Under the pieces are notes generated by a model. The model did no database searches. It saw nothing but the letters and a program-made list of their open reading frames with translations, and had not been told where the DNA came from. A stretch of DNA of 27,172 nucleotides from Botryllus schlosseri (Eukaryota; Chordata; Ascidiacea; Stolidobranchia; Styelidae). Numbering within the stretch: position 1 is the stretch's first letter; the number at the start of each line of letters is the position of its first letter. A program made the position numbers and the translations under genes. The DNA lies in the NCBI GenBank assembly GCA_000444245.1, contig ATSW01008009.1, positions 1 through 27,172 on the forward strand, given 5' to 3'. Positions 12,431-21,600 of the stretch are shown here, piece after piece.

Positions 12431-12452
12431 TTACGAATAAGTATTTTATATC

Positions 12453-12848
12453 ATGCTGATTCCTCCTACGCTGAATTTGGGGAATACGGATGCCGAGGTG
12501 AACTCGCGAGAACGCTTCTACTCAACAACCGGAATTTACTCCACCAATCTCGCGCCTACAGCGACAGTCGGCCCGGAGTTATCACCAGACACGAGCGAGA
12601 ATCAGAGCTTGTACCAGAGCGCCGCGGCGGAGGGCCGGATGTTCTTAAACGCTTCCAAGATGCAGTCGGATCTACCGGGTTTTCACATGCACGCGGCGTC
12701 GGCCGTGGTGACAGGGCACCCGGGGTCGTTTCCGCTAAACTCTCCAGCGAGCTACGCGGTTGGTGCAGCGACTACGCCCAGCCACGGTCTGGTACCGCAT
12801 CATTACGGTTCTCCGACTCTGGACCCCACCCAGTACTATCCATCGCTG
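12453..12848 (+). CDS. Irx: Irx coding exon 1: N-terminal region (residues 1-132)
   Basis: Begins [11 protein letters not shown] and encodes a Ser/Thr/Ala/Pro/Tyr-rich N-terminal segment ending [10 protein letters not shown]. The donor is CTG|gtaggt in phase 0. The ATG has A at -3 and C at +4, a moderate context. An in-frame TAA 12 nt upstream rules out an N-terminal extension in this exon. No known domain is visible, which is usual for the poorly conserved Irx N-terminus. GC content is clearly above the flanking AT-rich DNA. Reading on past the donor reaches a stop at 12888-12890, so intron retention would truncate the protein before the homeodomain. Confidence 0.9.
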
Positions 12849-15800
12849 GTAGGTGTAACTTTGATTGATTCGGCTAGCTTGTTCATATGATCAATCTGTT
12901 AGTGATCTTGTTNCTTGAAAGATTCTGCAAGATGCTATTAGCCTATGTTGTCCGATCCAAGTACCTCATTCGGTCCGTATTGGCTTCAATAAGGCAATAT
13001 TCCCGAAGACCTGTCATTCGCGCTATTTACGTCGCGTTATGCGCCTTGCTTTACCGTGCTGTCACAATATATTTGAACAGTATCTGAGTTACACGGGTAT
13101 TCCATAAATTTGACTGATCGACAACAATTCCCTTGTTCTGGGCGACAAATCAAATTCGCTTCGTAATTCATGCTTAATTTAATGTTATATCAACACATAC
13201 GTGTGTCCGCCATTTTCTTTTGTCGCGCGGAACGCGTCGAAGCGACATTGGCGTGTTTATATCGATAGCATTACAAGAGTAAATTATGTCAATTTGAGTC
13301 ATCGTGACTAAAAAGGAGCACGCCAACACTAATAAGACATGATATACGCGGTAATTAATGTCCCGAGTCTTTTGATTCTTTCTGAATAGCATCGCGTTTC
13401 ATTATTCACTTAGTGATGTCGCACTGACTCTGAATGGACTCTGTGAAATCCAATCAACACTTGAAAGAGCAAGTAAGCATTTGAAGTTAGCTTTCTCGCG
13501 GCAAAAAACAACAATTGACCCGCCAGAATACCATCGTTTTCGGCAATTGCGTCAGATACCCATATGATATTTTTAATTCTAAGCTATAAAAAATACTTTC
13601 AATTTATATATTTCTATCTTTAGGCGCCGGGATATGATATGAAGACTGGCGATATGTGGAATGGTGGATACAGTCAACCTCCGCACACTTACTTACAACA
13701 ATACGAACAAGGTTACAACCCGTACTCATATGACGGCAGGTATGTCTATCACAAAATCAGCGATTAATAAAATCACACTGGGGTGTAATTTCAAAATTAG
13801 TTGTATTGTATCACTGAAATTACTAACTTGCGTGTGGCTTTCTCCGATTAGATATGAAATGAAGTTATTCAGTATGATCCAGTTGTTGCAGTGAATACGG
13901 ATCGCTAATGGCTANTTTGGCTGCACTGGATGCGCGTGGACTTGCGGGGAATAATTCTGTCGTAAATGATTCAACCGGATACGTGATTTACTCTGATATT
14001 TTCAATGAACCTCAGAACAAAATGTGACTACCCCGCGATAATCGTATTCCGAAACTAATCGGACAGTATTTACCACACATGATCGATTCTAATAGTCCAG
14101 TTTGAGACGGATGAATGACAGACAGATGATAAACCAATCCTTGAATATCACCATAGTGGAATGTTATGAAGTATTGTGAGCTTTGCCATATTGATGCAAT
14201 GTATTATATCACGAGACGGAATTAGAATTTGGAATTTTGCGCGGCTAATTTTTCATGTCTATACGCCATCATTTGAAGTTGGTCTTTTACTCCTTGCATG
14301 CGAAGTATAAATACATACTCTGGGGGAAGTGTTTGTGTTATGCGATATGATCCGTTGTAAAGAGCGCGTTTAGTCGCACACGCGATTGGTTGTTCGTTTT
14401 TCTGACGATAACGCTGTTTAGATTTTTGATTAGAAGGAATATTTGTGTAGCACGAGATTGACTTATCAAACGCCGTCCAAATCCCACACAAATTTGCTCT
14501 CCGTATACATCGCTGCTATATACGTTTCCGAATTTGCATTCTCGGAACATTACGGCGTAAAGTGCAGAAAGATTGTTAGTTCATAAACCGATAATCTTCA
14601 AGGTCATCATCACTGAATTCCCGAGGTATTGGTCGCTCGCCTCCCTGATACGAATCTATCATTGACGACGCATTTCTTATCGCGATTTAGCGAACGAATG
14701 TAACCGCACAGTAGACTGTAAAGAGAATTATGGCTCAACGGGCATTAATTATTATACGTCGTTCCCATAGCAGCGATTGTAACAGGCGTTTGATTTGTGT
14801 GAGAACCCAATATTGTTGCATGGCCGCGCCGGGCAAGGGCGGAAGCGCTTGCTTGTAACACGAAAGCGTTACAAGCATATTGCAGCGGATGTCATATTTG
14901 ATTTTTGCTCAATGCACAATACAGAAATATTTTTCCTGATACACGCCGCGCGCGAGATTTCAGCGTTTCGCTACGGTGTACGCCCGAGACGGTAACCGCA
15001 TTTCACATTTCCAGGTATTTTCCGGGCGATATAAACGACGGAGGCCGGAGAAAAAACGCCACCCGCGAATCAACAAACACACTGAAAGCGTGGCTTCAGG
15101 AGCACAAAAAGAACCCGTACCCCACCAAGGGCGAAAAGATAATGCTCGCAATCATAACGAAAATGACCCTCACTCAGGTAAACGATCGCTAAACCGGCGG
15201 GGATTAGGCACGTATTCAATTGGCGCGTCGTCACAGGTATCGACGTGGTTCGCGAACGCGCGCAGACGACTCAAGAAGGAAAACAAGATGACGTGGATAC
15301 CGAAAAATCGCGCCAACGAAGCGGGGTCGGGCACTGACGACAGACGGGCCAGCGACGACAAAGATTCAGACGAGAAATCCGACGATGAAGGTACGTTGAT
15401 GAATACACTATTGACTATATTGTCACGGCATAGTTACCGGTACAGCTGACTTCGTCTAGCGTTCTTTAAAAAAAATTCATTCTTACGTCATAGATTACAA
15501 AATTGGTTTTCATTTGAACCTCTGTTTATATGTGTAGAATGGGTACGCGAAAAGTCTTGGAGACGATAACTTATACTGACGAGATGAATGTAGTCCTAAA
15601 AGTCATATACACAGCATAAGTGCGTTTACTCCTCAACTAAACGCTCTCAATATATCGAGATTTTGGAAGCTCTCAGTGGCACAGAACTTTTAAAATTGCA
15701 ACCGGTAACATAGTTACATATAACTCAAACTCATTACACGAACGCGCACTGCACACTCATGCAAACGAGCTCTTCCACAGTTTAGTGTTTCAAACATTGT

Positions 15801-18800
15801 AGTAGCAAAAACGAACAGACACAGCGATATTGAAATCCAGGGTTCTTTCAGTCAACAACCGTGACTACGAACTTATGTATAAAATCTGCCGGCGTAACAA
15901 ATATGACATCGAACCATATGCGAGACAGCGTCTTAAATTTTTAGTCACGGATAAATAGTCGGCATCATTCTGAAACGAAAGTTCGCCTTGATTATGAAGT
16001 TCTGTGTTATGTTAGGTTAGGTCGAATTCTGTCGCGCTTACGGTAGACCTCGGTAGGTATGACGTACGTCCTAGTTTCTTTTTCGGACAAACATATGAGG
16101 CCACTGGCCGAGCATCCATTTTTGTCAATTGACGTGGTTTCATTGTACATGTGCGGGAGTCAGCCTGTTGAGTGAATGTGTCTATTTTGTTAGCAATCTC
16201 ATATAAGGTGATTACATGGCGCGTTTGTGTAAGTAAGACGTGCGGTTACCGCTCCAGCAGTCCAGCACTGTAACTTGTATAAAGGTCAGATTCGCTACTT
16301 CTACATTCGTGAGTTTGTTATTAATATTATCATATCGCCGTGTTCCTTATAAAAAAGACTCTTCTGTATCTGATAACGGATCGGCTATATTCGCAATAAC
16401 CATATCTAATTAATTATAAATGTACGGATAGGAAGGGGTTATTTCATTCGTCAGAATACTGAAATTCAGAGCATATGCTACGCGATTCCAATGTAAGTCG
16501 CCCGAAGAATTTAAAATAACGACGGAAAATTACAATCGCCACGCTGCCGTCCCTGTTACATCGATCTGCCAATGTTGCATCGAGCCAGCTCATGAGAAAC
16601 CCGGGCTGTATACGCGGCGCAAACAGATATTTCCGTAAAAGCCGAATTTGTCGTGTGGGAATATTTCCGATGGTTCAGGGGACGGGATAAAGGCGAAAAC
16701 CGCGTAATTGAATTATCGCGCCTTTCGAGAACAGCCGCTTTAATTTGAAACCGTCACGGGTATCAAACAATTCAATAAAGACATTTGGGAAGATCACAGA
16801 AATGCGAGAGATTATCAATCGTTACCGGCTTCCAAGCGAAATTTGGCATGTGCACGAATTTGCCGTGTAAAAACGTATCTTTGCGATATCAAATGTATCC
16901 TGTATAAAATATATTCGGTGTCAAATTCGAATAATTTCATGAACACAATAGTAATATTTCTCACACACGATACACGATTCGGCATATTTAATCCGTCTGT
17001 ACCGCACACACATGCGAAATAGAAATCTCTTGAATTCTCTGAGGACGCTAAACGCATCTAAACCTCTCTTTTAACTGGTGCTACGAATAAATCAGCATTG
17101 CTTTTTCGAGACCTGTCGCGCATCAATTAAACTTTTACGTTCCAGACTGCAAGTCGGACAAAGACGAAAACGACGGCAGCCCAGACGACAAACCGGATAC
17201 TGACCCCGACAACGATTCCTGCCAGTTTAACCATCAAACCCCTTCGTCACACTCACTATACCAACCTCAAAACTCGCTGGAGCCCATCACTCGCGACCTC
17301 GCCGACAACCATGAAGTCAAACCGAAACTTGAATTCGGCATGATGAACAGTTTACCCTGCAACAATCAGAGTATATTATGTACGAGCTCGCCTATTAATT
17401 CCCTATCGGATAAGATCCACAGTGCGAATATGGTACAAGACGCGCCGGCCATGAAGTACGAAACAAGCCCCGAAGGATACACCCGACCGCTCTGGTCTCC
17501 GATGGACTCGCAATCAGATAAATCCTTACCGTCGGCGAGGTCGTATCAAACCGGCTACGGCGCGGATTATCAGTGTCAAGGCGGCTACCATCCAGATCCC
17601 GAAGGGCATCACCATTCCGCACTGCCGCAATCGTACCCCACAAACTACGACATGCCCACGCTACCTCATATATCAATGTCGGGCAACTCTCAAGAGGCGC
17701 ATCACCTGCATAATCATACCGCTTCTCCGCACATGCGGGGGAAGATATTCTCGCGCGATATATCGAAGCAAATTCAAGGTCAAGACGAAAGCGAAACCGC
17801 GCAAGAATCCGTGAGAGGCGGGGAGTACTCCTTCCGTTCGCCGATGACGAGTCTCAGAAACTACGTGAACGAAGCCTTCCAAGGCTCGACACAGCAAATC
17901 AGAGGCGCGTGCGATAAATTAGCGCAGTCCAAATCGCCCGGTAGCAACTCTGGTAAGGTATCCCCTGACAATTCCGTCAATCACTATACGCAGCACCATC
18001 AAATCGAGCTCGGGTATATGCAGCAAAGAAGCGTCGACCACGGAATGGCGGGAAATCAGTCAACGTACAGTCACGCGCTCCACCGCTCCATGAGCGGTTC
18101 ATACCCGTCGTACTACTGCAACGGTACAAGTCGCTATCCAACACAAAGCCAAACGGACAGTCAACATCATCCAAGCGGTCCTTATTTCAGCCATCAGCCG
18201 AACCCGTCAGTCACAAGACCCGGGGATCGTAATTCGGCAGAGTTGGTCAGACCAGACAACACAATGGAACAATACCCGCAGGCTAACAAACCGCATTGTC
18301 AACCCAGCCCTACGTCTTGCAGACAAAGCACGGGGGCAGTTTCAGAACGAATAGGGTACTACGACGGACAATCAGACAATGCTAACGCACAAGCGGCAAG
18401 GTCCTCGATACCGCCTCCCCCATACAGCAATCAATGTAAATACGCCGACGCGAACCCCCAAAACTTTATGAACACTCAGCCTCGGCCGTTACCTCATCGG
18501 CAAGCCTACGACGGTTTGAATCCCGGGTCTAATCAATCTGCCTCTTCGTTATCTCCACGAGGCGGTGCACCAGGTATGCATATAACAATAACTATGAATT
18601 GTGCGACAATTAACGCTGATTTATTATGATTTAGGGTCGACACTTCAAACGCAAGAGCGGAGCAGTTACGGATGTGTGGCAGCGTCAGAGTAAGTATATG
18701 TACTATCGAAATATAGATCAAGTATTGATAGATATCGTGGGGTCATTCGGATGGCTGTAGTCGTTTGGGACGGCATCGAACTTTTAGCATTCCGTATATT

Positions 18801-20761
18801 TCCCAAGCACTCTTTGTTCGGAGCCCGCGTGTCTGAAAGTACGCGCGTGTTTGCGATAGTTATTGTTTTTCAATTATACCCCGGTATCGTAGCACCCCGC
18901 GAATGAGTTCAGTTAAACGTAAGCGACGGATGATATGCTTGGAGGCTGTACACTACACGGTTATATGCCGACGGATTTACCATTGCATTATCGGGGCGTC
19001 TTGGCTCCATTAAAAAATCATTAACAAAACGCGATAGGCGCCATTGTCACTAGAAACTAGCATATCATGCGCAGTATGGACTCGCGACGAAGACATTGTA
19101 AGCATGACATCACTAACTGCGATGTGACACATTGCGAGGCGAATCGTAGGCCAGCAGGGTATTACCGCACAAGAATTACAATTTATATGATGACCTCGAC
19201 CTTAGGCCTATACGTCATGGCATTACTACCGTATTGCGTAGCCTATGGGCCAGTCGAGTCGCGCATCACAGGATTTGCACGATGGCGATTAAGACGATGG
19301 CTGGCATGTTCAGCGGTATAATTAGTTTCAATCCGTTATGATGGGTCTAGTGGTAGCGATTAATGACAAGGTTTCAGACTTGCTGGCAGTACTTTGACCA
19401 GCGCGTTATATCTGATTCTGTCTTCACAAACTAACGATATTTGGGTCTAAAATGTGAGAGCAGCGCTATTTATAAACAAACGTCGCCAGCTGCCGAGTCG
19501 ACTGTAAACATACGAGTCAGTGGAAGATGGACAATCACAAACGTAGAGCAACGGCGCCTCTTGTCTGCAGGCTTGCGAATCTGCGATATTGTTGTCAGTT
19601 TAACGAGTGACAGATGCTCATTGCTTCCAATTAAAGTTATGCGAATAATTACGAAATAGAAGTACAATAACCGGAATCAAAATACCGAGAAGTGACCCTA
19701 TGCACTGCAAATCACTGACCCGTATCATGTGCGGCTAGGACTGTTCCCAGACCTGATCAAGTAGTGCTTTCTCCGCATCAAACTGTTTCGTTATGTTAGT
19801 TTGGGTATCGAGTATATGCGCTGCTCGCATTACGTAGCATTCTCGTGTTCATCCCTACGTGAAATACCAATGCCTTATTCAATGCCTGCATATCATCGTC
19901 ACGCGTTCCCGTATATATCTGAGTTGTATCTTGGAATGCTGGAATGCTCCCATCATAACCACCACGACTACAACTCACAACGCATGCGGTAGATCGCAAA
20001 GAATGTGCTGAAAAACCATCTTAGCCTTCGCGGAATAATCGACTGGATCTGTGCATACTAAATACCTCAACGGATTTAAACACTTAGCATCACAGCGTGT
20101 GCGGACAGGATTACTCCTATTCCAATAGGAAGTCGTCGACGGAAGTTCTCGGACAATAATGTCGAGAAACCAGTTCACTATCACAGTCAGTNACTGATNG
20201 ACAAGNANTTTCCAAGACATCCCGTTGAAAAAACTCTTCTGGTCATGCATGGTTAATTGACAGCCGCGGTCGGCTTGGTAATTTGCTAATTTCAAGGTTG
20301 CGGTGGCATTTAGATGCAAGTTTCACTGAATAGAAGCGATCGCTTGCGGTTTTTGTNACTCAAGCCGTGCAAGNGTATTTCTCCAGCGCGATTAATCCAA
20401 ACAATGTGACATGTCACAATAAACAGAACTAATGCACGCGAACCAGCAATCTATTGTAAGATTGACTCGAAGCATAACACAATGACTTTGCGTGGTAATT
20501 TGCATGGATTGCTTACCACAAACGGTTCTCAATATCACCGAATACACCGAGGGTAGTGAAACCTGTTCACATTTCGCCAGAAATACCTTCAGCCTTGACC
20601 ATCATATGGGTTGATTTACATTATAGTCAATAAAATACTATTAACATTTATTGCATGAATTTTATCTTCGAATAATTGACAACCAACTAACAGTTTTATT
20701 TTTCAGCGATGAAGATATCCGAAAAATCCAATCGTCCGATACGATGAACGATAAAGTATAA
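12453..20761 (+). CDS. Irx: Iroquois-class TALE homeobox transcription factor, complete, 7 coding exons
   Basis: The CDS joins 12453-12848, 13624-13739, 15015-15177, 15237-15390, 17146-18573, 18635-18689 and 20707-20761, giving 2367 nt and 788 residues. All six introns are GT-AG and the phases (0, 2, 0, 1, 1, 2) match. Irx proteins are nuclear DNA-binding regulators of patterning. The homeodomain spans about residues 179-241 with the TALE insertion (NPYPTKGEK), [14 protein letters not shown] in helix 3, alanine at position 50 and asparagine at position 51. An acidic Asp/Glu/Lys-rich stretch follows (about 252-300), as is usual in Irx proteins. A canonical IRO box is not obvious; [12 protein letters not shown] (390-401) may be a diverged version. 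The rest of the C-terminus is rich in Ser, Gln, Tyr, His and Pro. At 788 residues it is longer than typical vertebrate Irx proteins (about 450-550) and nearer the fly Iroquois proteins. The start is the first ATG after an in-frame stop at 12438-12440. Confidence 0.95.
12849..13623 (+). other. Irx intron 1 (775 nt)
   Basis: GT-AG intron in phase 0. AT-rich, with one ambiguous base at 12913. It carries a YY1-like CCGCCATTTT at 13207-13216 close to a CpG-rich spot (about 13225-13250). Nothing coding is recognised. Confidence 0.8.
13624..13739 (+). CDS. Irx: Irx coding exon 2: Tyr/Gln/Gly-rich segment (residues 133-170, first two bases of 171)
   Basis: A 116-nt exon between acceptor tctttag|GCG and donor GGCAG|gtatgt. 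It encodes [15 protein letters not shown] followed by a Tyr/Gln-rich stretch ending GYNPYSYDG, and leaves two bases that complete an arginine codon in the next exon. Aromatic Tyr/Gly/Pro-rich sequence directly before the homeodomain is a common Irx feature. The exon is too short to stand out as a long ORF; it was placed by frame continuity with exons 1 and 3 and by splice sites. Confidence 0.88.
13740..15014 (+). other. Irx intron 2 (1275 nt)
   Basis: GT-AG intron in phase 2. The first kilobase is AT-rich and featureless. The last 250 nt, from about 14795, become GC- and CpG-rich and contain a strong 10-bp hairpin (14850-14877). Open frames here (for example 14222-14491 on -) show no family resemblance. 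Confidence 0.8.
14850..14877. repeat. Perfect 10-bp inverted repeat with 8-nt loop
   Basis: TGCTTGTAAC and GTTACAAGCA are exact reverse complements separated by ACGAAAGC. The hairpin sits 137 nt before the first homeobox exon, in a CpG-rich patch. It could form an RNA stem in the pre-mRNA or be a dyad protein site; neither can be decided here. Confidence 0.5.
15015..15177 (+). CDS. Irx: Irx coding exon 3: homeodomain helices 1 and 2 (residues 171-225)
   Basis: A 163-nt exon from acceptor tttccag|G to donor CTCAG|gtaaac, starting in phase 2 and ending in phase 0. It encodes [20 protein letters not shown] and then the first three quarters of the TALE homeodomain, including [20 protein letters not shown] and [13 protein letters not shown]. 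This is the most strongly conserved part of Iroquois proteins and identifies the family. The exon ends exactly after homeodomain residue Q44, so helix 3 lies entirely in exon 4. Confidence 0.96.
15178..15236 (+). other. Irx intron 3, 59-nt mini-intron inside the homeobox
   Basis: Starts gtaaac and ends gtcacag. Removal joins homeodomain Q44 to V45 and yields an intact TALE homeodomain. Its length is not a multiple of three, so retention would shift frame before the recognition helix. There is only a weak pyrimidine tract. Confidence 0.92.
15237..15390 (+). CDS. Irx: Irx coding exon 4: homeodomain recognition helix and acidic tail (residues 226-276)
   Basis: A 154-nt exon from acceptor gtcacag|GTA to donor GATGAAG|gtacgt, phase 0 to phase 1. 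It encodes [17 protein letters not shown] (recognition helix, with A50 and N51), then MTWIPKNR and an acidic run of Asp/Ser/Lys. MTWxPKNR after the homeodomain resembles the fly Iroquois proteins (MTWEPKNR) more than the vertebrate MTW.PRN form, but this single residue is weak phylogenetic evidence. Confidence 0.95.
15391..17145 (+). other. Irx intron 4 (1755 nt)
   Basis: GT-AG intron in phase 1. The first kilobase is AT-rich with a GACGTACGTC palindrome at 16061-16070 (CRE-like half sites). From about 16490 to 16830 the base composition shifts and motifs cluster. No coding potential is recognised on either strand. Confidence 0.8.
16490..16830. promoter_or_regulatory. Candidate intronic enhancer with Su(H)/CSL site
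   Basis: A GC-richer patch with TGTGGGAA at 16654-16661, an exact match to the YRTGRGAA Su(H)/CSL consensus. Nearby are homeodomain-type AATTGAATTA (about 16707-16716) and several CpG-rich words. The contrast with flanking AT-rich intron suggests constraint. There is no comparative evidence. Confidence 0.3.
17146..18573 (+). CDS. Irx: Irx coding exon 5: large C-terminal exon (residues 277-752)
   Basis: A 1428-nt exon after acceptor gttccag|A, phase 1 at both ends. It continues the acidic region ([20 protein letters not shown]), then gives a long, probably disordered Ser/Gln/Tyr/His/Pro-rich C-terminus. [12 protein letters not shown] (residues 390-401, nt 17484-17519) lies where the IRO box is expected and shares its R/K-P-x-W-S core. 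PPPPY (residues 699-703) is a potential WW-domain ligand. GC content is well above the flanking introns and there is no stop in this frame through 1.4 kb. The open frame runs past the donor to a stop at 18627-18629. Confidence 0.93.
18574..18634 (+). other. Irx intron 5, 61-nt mini-intron
   Basis: Starts gtatgc and ends gatttag, phase 1. If retained, exon 5 reads on for 17 residues after G753 to a stop at 18627-18629, giving a 770-residue protein without the acidic C-terminal tail encoded by exons 6-7. Confidence 0.75.
18635..18689 (+). CDS. Irx: Irx coding exon 6: 55-nt C-terminal micro-exon (residues 753-771, split)
   Basis: Placed between acceptor gatttag|G and donor TCAGA|gtaagt. It restores frame from exon 5 in phase 1 and leaves in phase 2. 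It encodes [18 protein letters not shown]. The consensus donor (gtaagt) and the fit with the final exon support it. No domain is recognised. It is short, so it should be confirmed from transcripts. Confidence 0.78.
18690..20706 (+). other. Irx intron 6 (2017 nt)
   Basis: GT-AG intron in phase 2 with a good donor (gtaagt) and a pyrimidine-rich acceptor. It contains an ambiguous-base cluster at about 20192-20374 and a 14-bp palindrome at 20405-20418. Open frames such as 19975-20319 (-) do not resemble any known protein. Confidence 0.7.
20405..20418. promoter_or_regulatory. 14-bp palindrome with TALE/Irx core
   Basis: TGTGACATGTCACA is a perfect palindrome. Its centre, TGACATGTCA, is two inverted TGACA (TALE-type) half sites overlapping an ACATGT Irx-type core. 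The same 10-mer occurs at 2965-2974 and an eight-base version at 286-293. Confidence 0.35.
20707..20761 (+). CDS. Irx: Irx coding exon 7: terminal exon with stop (residues 771-788)
   Basis: Follows a strong acceptor (tttatttttcag|C) and encodes [18 protein letters not shown], then TAA at 20759-20761. The first base completes an Asp codon split from exon 6. The result is a charged, acidic C-terminal tail. Support comes from the pyrimidine tract, the frame fit and a plausible protein end; transcript evidence is lacking, and intron 6 is the longest in the gene. Confidence 0.75.
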
Positions 20762-21600
20762 AGATGATACAGCACACGCTGTCGCGGCTATATCAAGTTA
20801 TGCCCACAAGGTTCCATAGAAAGAGAAAGATAGAAGCTCGAAGTTTCGCAAAGATATAGTACACTACAAGTATATATCGAGATTCGGGGCGACTCTCGCG
20901 AATGGATTCGCGGATTTATCCACGGACTGTGATTCGAACCATTCCGAATAGAGTTCGATACCCTTTTTTACCTTTCGAGTCGTTTAAAATTTCATTATCA
21001 ACTTTATTGCTGACTTATTTCATTGATATTCATCATTCCTATTGTTATTATTATATNTGAGTAACGGTTATGCCTTACAGCGACACAGTTCGGTTCGAAT
21101 TTGTTCTAGGAAACCATTTTTCTTTCACTATATATTACCGATTTTGAAATACACGAAAAATATAAAATGGATGTTCCGTATATCCGTGTAATTAATACCG
21201 CAGGACGTATACGTTGGCAGGAGCTTATTCGCTGGTATTCGCGGACGGTAACACTGTTTACTTACGCTTGTTAGCATTTCTTCGACAACATAACATGATT
21301 GCGATGTCTGTGGATGAGCATGGCAGTATGCTACCGGGAAAACGTTGATGCGATGGGGTCTTGTTTTGAGCGCAAACAAACTATCTAAATACGCAATCTC
21401 CTCTTTCCAATCTCGTCATAAAATCAACATACGGTGATCACTCGGTCGTTACTCCACACAGCGCAATGCTTTATATGGACTGATTAAACTGGAAGAGTCC
21501 TTCAAAGGCCGCGCTGTTTAGCCTGGGATATAACCTACACAAAAATTACAGTAAGTGACTAAGCCGTCACAGAAGTTTACCGAACGGAAATAAAGACATT
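20762..21600 (+). other. Probable Irx 3' UTR
   Basis: AT-rich sequence after the stop codon without recognisable coding potential. The first AATAAA downstream of the stop is at 21589-21594, with an ATTAAA variant at 21483-21488. The UTR end cannot be fixed from sequence alone. A CpG-richer spot lies at about 20885-20920. Confidence 0.4.
21589..21594 (+). terminator. Candidate polyadenylation signal AATAAA
   Basis: First canonical AATAAA after the Irx stop codon, about 830 nt downstream, followed by a T/A-rich stretch. An ATTAAA about 100 nt earlier (21483-21488) is an alternative. Confidence 0.3.

Larger units (their letters stand above)
12001..12452 (+). promoter_or_regulatory. CpG-rich 5' leader / promoter region of Irx
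   Basis: CpG and GC content rise abruptly from about 12045. There is a CTCTCTCTC run at 12093-12101 (GAGA-factor-like), GC-box-like sequence at 12065-12092 and an ACATGTGT site at 12024-12031. No convincing TATA box or transcription start can be placed. A possible acceptor (tttgcag at about 12373-12379) would allow a 5' UTR intron. The region has no recognisable protein. Confidence 0.45.

Noticed and set aside
14976-15449. Continuous 157-codon frame across the homeobox region
   Set aside because: Its first part is out of frame with exon 3 and reads no homeodomain; only the part after 15237 matches exon 4. The 59-nt intron explains the apparent continuity.
16011-16022. TTAGGTTAGG, a telomere-like repeat
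   Set aside because: Only two units inside an intron; a chance occurrence.
17395-17676. Reverse-strand open frames inside exon 5 (17395-17676, 17673-17897, 17977-18174)
   Set aside because: These are shadows of the GC-rich Irx exon and encode nothing recognisable.
20929-20945. B-box-like GGTTCGAATCA on the - strand
   Set aside because: There is no A box upstream on that strand and no acceptor stem.
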